From an uncultured Phaeodactylibacter sp. (GTDB lineage: Bacteria > Bacteroidota > Bacteroidia > Chitinophagales > Saprospiraceae): DNA of 8,017 nt. The position numbers and the translations under genes were made by a program. Positions 5,455 through 8,017 of the stretch are shown piece after piece. Under the pieces are notes generated by a model. The model was not told the origin of the DNA. It did not search any database and was given only the letters and a program-made list of their open reading frames with translations. Every line of letters starts with the position of its first letter. Positions within the stretch are counted from its first letter, which is position 1. Location of the stretch: NCBI GenBank assembly GCA_913062745.1, contig CAJXXJ010000147.1, forward strand, positions 1 through 8,017. Direction: 5' to 3'.

Positions 5455-5993
5455 TGAGCTACCGCATAAAGCTGCATGACCTGTACTTCAAACCTTACCT
5501 CAGCGCCGCAGAGATACAGCAGCGCGTACACGCGCTCGGGCAGAAAATCGCACAGGATTACGCCGGCAAACAGCCGCTGTTTATAGGCATACTGAATGGG
5601 GCCTTTGTATTCGCTGCTGATCTGGCAAGGGCCTGTGCGATGGATGCCGACTTTGCATTTGTGCGCTTAGCTTCCTACGAAGGGACTTCCTCCAGCGGCG
5701 TGGTCAAAACAATGATCGGGCTGAATGCCCCGGTGGAGGGGCGGCATCTTATCCTGGTCGAGGACATTATAGATACGGGCCGCACGATGTATCACTTCCT
5801 GCCGGAACTGCGGAAGCAGGGGCCAGCCTCTGTGGCGATCGCTACCCTGCTCTCCAAGCCCGAGGCCCGCGAATTTGAACTTGAGCCCGACTACACCGGT
5901 TTCGAAATTCCGAACAAATTTGTGGTAGGGTATGGCCTGGATTACGACGAGCTGGGCCGTAACCTGCCTGATATTTACCAACTTGATGAATAA
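5454..5993 (+). CDS. hpt: Hypoxanthine (guanine) phosphoribosyltransferase
   Basis: Cytoplasmic purine-salvage enzyme that joins hypoxanthine or guanine to PRPP to make IMP or GMP. The protein is 179 residues, the usual size for bacterial HPRT. The PRPP-binding signature is V102-EDIIDTGRT-111, with acidic pair E103-D104 and probable catalytic base D107. The early GILNGAFVFAADL (near 45-57) forms the pyrophosphate-binding loop. The family's C-terminal FVVGYGLDYDELGRNLPDIY is present near 156-175. It starts inside the stop codon of the M28 peptidase gene (TAATG), a sign of translational coupling. The phosphatase gene follows after only 8 nt. A role as xanthine-preferring enzyme cannot be excluded, but the VGYGLDY ending is that of HPRT. 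Confidence 0.94.
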   Translation: MSYRIKLHDLYFKPYLSAAEIQQRVHALGQKIAQDYAGKQPLFIGILNGAFVFAADLARACAMDADFAFVRLASYEGTSSSGVVKTMIGLNAPVEGRHLILVEDIIDTGRTMYHFLPELRKQGPASVAIATLLSKPEAREFELEPDYTGFEIPNKFVVGYGLDYDELGRNLPDIYQLDE

Positions 5994-6001
5994 GCCTGCC
6001 T

Positions 6002-6799
6002 ATGGACCTTTCCAAAATATGCCAAAACGCTGTACAGCTTACCGAGCGCACCGCCCGCTTCATCCACCAGGAAGCCGGCCGGGTAAGCGCCGGGCAGATT
6101 GAAGAAAAAGAGCGCAACAGCCTGGTCAGCTATGTGGATAAAGAAGCCGAAAACCAGCTGGTGGAAGGCTTGGCACAGCTGCTGCCGGGCAGTGTGTTTC
6201 TCACCGAAGAAGACACGGTGGAAAATGAAGAAGGCGAGCTGCGCTGGATCATCGACCCGCTGGACGGCACCACCAACTTTCTGTACCAGATACCCGCTTA
6301 CTCCATCAGCATAGCGCTGGAGCGCGAAGGGGAAATTGTCCTCGGCATCGTGTACGAAATCAACCGGCAGGAATGTTTCTACGCCTGGAAAGGCGGCGGC
6401 GCCCGGCTCAATGGGCAGAACATCCGGGTGAGTCAGCGGCCGACGCTTGAAGAAAGCCTTTTGGCCACCGGTTTTCCCTACTACGATTACGATCACACTC
6501 AAAGCTACCTGCAGTTGTTGGGAGAGCTGATGCAAAAAACCCGGGGCCTGCGCCGGTTGGGCTCTGCTGCGGTCGACCTGGCTTACGTAGCCTGTGGCCG
6601 TTTTGATGGGTTTTTTGAGTATAGCCTTAAGCCCTGGGATGTGGCAGGTGGCGCATTTATCGTTAAGGAAGCCGGCGGGCATGTAGTGGATTTTAATGGC
6701 GGGGATGACTGGTTACACGGCGGCGAAATGCTGGCTTCCAACCGCCTGATCGCTGAAGCCTTTTTGCTGGAAGTCGGAGCTGCTTTTAAGCGGCTATGA
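6002..6799 (+). CDS. Inositol monophosphatase family protein
   Basis: Mg2+-dependent, Li+-sensitive-type phosphomonoesterase of the IMPase/SuhB family, 265 residues as is usual. Motif E69-E70-D71 (TEED) is followed by W82-IIDPLDGTTNF-93, in which D85, D88 and T90 bind metal and phosphate. The second signature is KPWDVAGG with D213, followed by EAGG. All expected metal ligands are therefore present and the enzyme should be active. Family members act on inositol-1-phosphate, 3'-phosphoadenosine 5'-phosphate, histidinol phosphate or sugar phosphates. The motifs here do not decide among them, although the length and WDVAGG pattern favour the IMPase/SuhB branch. It lies 8 nt after hpt and its TGA overlaps the next gene's ATG by two bases. 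Confidence 0.92.
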   Translation: MDLSKICQNAVQLTERTARFIHQEAGRVSAGQIEEKERNSLVSYVDKEAENQLVEGLAQLLPGSVFLTEEDTVENEEGELRWIIDPLDGTTNFLYQIPAYSISIALEREGEIVLGIVYEINRQECFYAWKGGGARLNGQNIRVSQRPTLEESLLATGFPYYDYDHTQSYLQLLGELMQKTRGLRRLGSAAVDLAYVACGRFDGFFEYSLKPWDVAGGAFIVKEAGGHVVDFNGGDDWLHGGEMLASNRLIAEAFLLEVGAAFKRL

Positions 6800-8017
6800 G
6801 GTGGGGGCAAGCAATCGGCCTGACGCTGCTGGTAACTGCAGAGGCCGCCTGCCAGACGTTCGGCTGGCGGCATGGGGGCCTTGCTTTGGTTTCCATACTC
6901 TATATTTTGCTGGGCTTGTCTGTGGGGCTGTACGGGCTGTTGCCTCAATCAAAGCCTCTTGCTTCGCGTAGCTTCCGTTTGCCTGCCTTTGTATTGCTGG
7001 CGGTCATAATTGCAGGAGCACTCTGGCGAACGCCGGTGATCATCCAAAACTGGGGTTTCGATTACAAAATTGCCGACATGCTGCCCATCCTTCAGGTGAT
7101 GGGAGAGCGATTCTGGGCGGGTAGTCCCGTGTACGCTGAAATTCCGGAAATATGGGGAGGCATGTACCCTATTTATCTGCCAGCTATGTGGATGCCTTAT
7201 CTGCCCGCTATTGGTATAGGCATCGACCTGCGATGGGCGAATACCCTTTTCTTTCTGATTGCGGTATGCCTGGTAGCCTGGCCGGGAAGGCGTTGGAAGG
7301 CACAGGGGCTGTTGCTGTTCCTGCCGTTGATGTTGCTGGCCTACTTTGTTTTCGTACACTATACCAGCCTGATTGGCATCTCTGAAGAATCAGTAGTCCT
7401 GCTTTGGTACACCTTGCTGGGCTGGAGCTTGCTGCGCCGCAGGCCGGCCTGGATCGGGCTGGCGGCAGCCTTATGCCTGCTTAGCCGTTATGCTCTTGCA
7501 TTTTGGCTGCTGGCCTGGGGGCTTTATCAGTTATCCTGCAAGCGGCGGCAACTGGTCAGCCGGGTAACGGTGGCTGCGTTGGCTGCCGGTATATTCCTGA
7601 TGGGGGCCGGGCAGGCCTTCCCGGAAATTCCGGAATTTTTGTCCCTTCCGGGAAAATACCTGGCAGAGCTGTCTGACCCGGCAAAGGAATGGAGCATTAC
7701 GCAAACCGTACACCGCAACCTGGGGCTGGCCAAATTTGTGCCTTACGGCCACTTGCCGTTGCTGCACCGCAGCCTCATGCCGGTATCTCTGCTGCTGCCG
7801 CTGGGCCTGTTCGCTGCCCGCTGGCGTTGGCCGGAGGCTTTTAGCCGTACCGGGCTGTTTGAGCTGGCGGTGCTCAAGCTCAGCATGCTCGTTTTTTTCA
7901 ACCTGCTGCCGACGGCTTACTCTTACCTTTTCTATACCTCCACCTTGCTGTCGCTGCTGCTGCTGCGCGCTTGTCTCCTTCCGCCGATCCGTTCTTCTAT
8001 CGATCCCGCTCATTCAT
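6796..8017 (+). CDS. Multi-pass membrane protein, possible GT-C-type glycosyltransferase (partial at right edge)
   Basis: The frame opens at ATG 6796, overlapping the phosphatase stop codon, and stays open for 407 codons to the window end. It is leucine- and tryptophan-rich with about ten membrane segments (roughly 5-20, 27-50, 62-77, 125-142, 146-160, 167-190, 200-215, 217-245, 247-272, 335-352, 362-382 and 386-397). After the third segment comes a polar loop with acidic residues (GFDYKIADM, D89 and D94), then AGSPVYAEIP (108-117) and YPIYLPAMWMPYLPA (124-138). This layout, an acidic residue in the first large outer loop followed by G-x-P-Y and a Y-P-x-x-x-P stretch, resembles GT87/DUF2029-like polyprenyl-phosphate-sugar mannosyltransferases. 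No motif is decisive, so the function is inferred. It is the last visible member of the operon, and the gene is probably close to its end because the final residues are already polar. Confidence 0.7.
   Translation, partial: MRWGQAIGLTLLVTAEAACQTFGWRHGGLALVSILYILLGLSVGLYGLLPQSKPLASRSFRLPAFVLLAVIIAGALWRTPVIIQNWGFDYKIADMLPILQVMGERFWAGSPVYAEIPEIWGGMYPIYLPAMWMPYLPAIGIGIDLRWANTLFFLIAVCLVAWPGRRWKAQGLLLFLPLMLLAYFVFVHYTSLIGISEESVVLLWYTLLGWSLLRRRPAWIGLAAALCLLSRYALAFWLLAWGLYQLSCKRRQLVSRVTVAALAAGIFLMGAGQAFPEIPEFLSLPGKYLAELSDPAKEWSITQTVHRNLGLAKFVPYGHLPLLHRSLMPVSLLLPLGLFAARWRWPEAFSRTGLFELAVLKLSMLVFFNLLPTAYSYLFYTSTLLSLLLLRACLLPPIRSSIDPAHS

Noticed and set aside
5975..6682. Open frame of 235 codons on the minus strand opposite the IMPase-family gene
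   Set aside because: No recognisable motif, and it covers a gene with full catalytic signatures. GC-rich codons leave the antisense frame open.
7531..8013. Minus-strand open frame of 160 codons under the membrane protein
   Set aside because: It is a Gln/Arg-rich translation typical of antisense to Leu-rich membrane codons, while the plus frame continues a coupled operon gene.

Overview
This window looks like chromosomal DNA from a fairly GC-rich member of the Bacteroidota. Three things point there. Gene starts lack purine-rich Shine-Dalgarno sequences. The octamer TATATTTG, a perfect match to the Bacteroidota -7 promoter element TAnnTTTG, occurs in gaps between genes. The gene content (kynurenine 3-monooxygenase, secreted M28 peptidase, a small PAP2-like membrane protein) is typical of marine or aerobic Bacteroidota. 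A Saprospiria-like host is my guess, not a demonstrated fact.

Layout. (1) 1-1056, minus strand: the N-terminal 352 residues of an MscS-family mechanosensitive channel, cut by the window edge. (2) 1057-1312: a divergent gap with a -7-like box facing right. (3) 1313-3402, plus strand: a six-helix PAP2-like membrane protein, then kynurenine 3-monooxygenase (kmo) after a 47 nt gap. (4) 3403-4068: a 666 bp gap, strongly AT-rich in its middle part, with no convincing protein gene. It is not empty: on the minus strand it carries two tandem promoters with identical architecture (TTG-N20-TATATTTG) and, about 100 nt downstream, a near-textbook intrinsic terminator. I read this as an undescribed small RNA gene convergent with kmo. 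(5) 4069-8017, plus strand: a tightly packed four-gene operon of secreted M28 peptidase with PA domain, hypoxanthine phosphoribosyltransferase, inositol-monophosphatase-family phosphatase, and a multi-pass membrane protein resembling GT-C glycosyltransferases that runs off the right edge. Junctions overlap by 1 nt (TAATG), are 8 nt apart, or overlap by 2 nt (ATG shares two bases with TGA), so translation is probably coupled.

How the parts fit. The protein-coding genes belong to well-known families and form no obvious single pathway: osmotic safety valve, lipid or lipid-phosphate related membrane protein, tryptophan/kynurenine oxidation, extracytoplasmic peptide hydrolysis, purine salvage, phosphate-ester hydrolysis. 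The most novel element is the putative small RNA locus at about 3449-3663. It has a hairpin, a single-stranded linker with a duplicated AUUUGGUU, and a G·U-containing terminator stem that only works on the minus strand. Its distal promoter is separated from the proximal one by an inverted repeat that overlaps the proximal -33 box.
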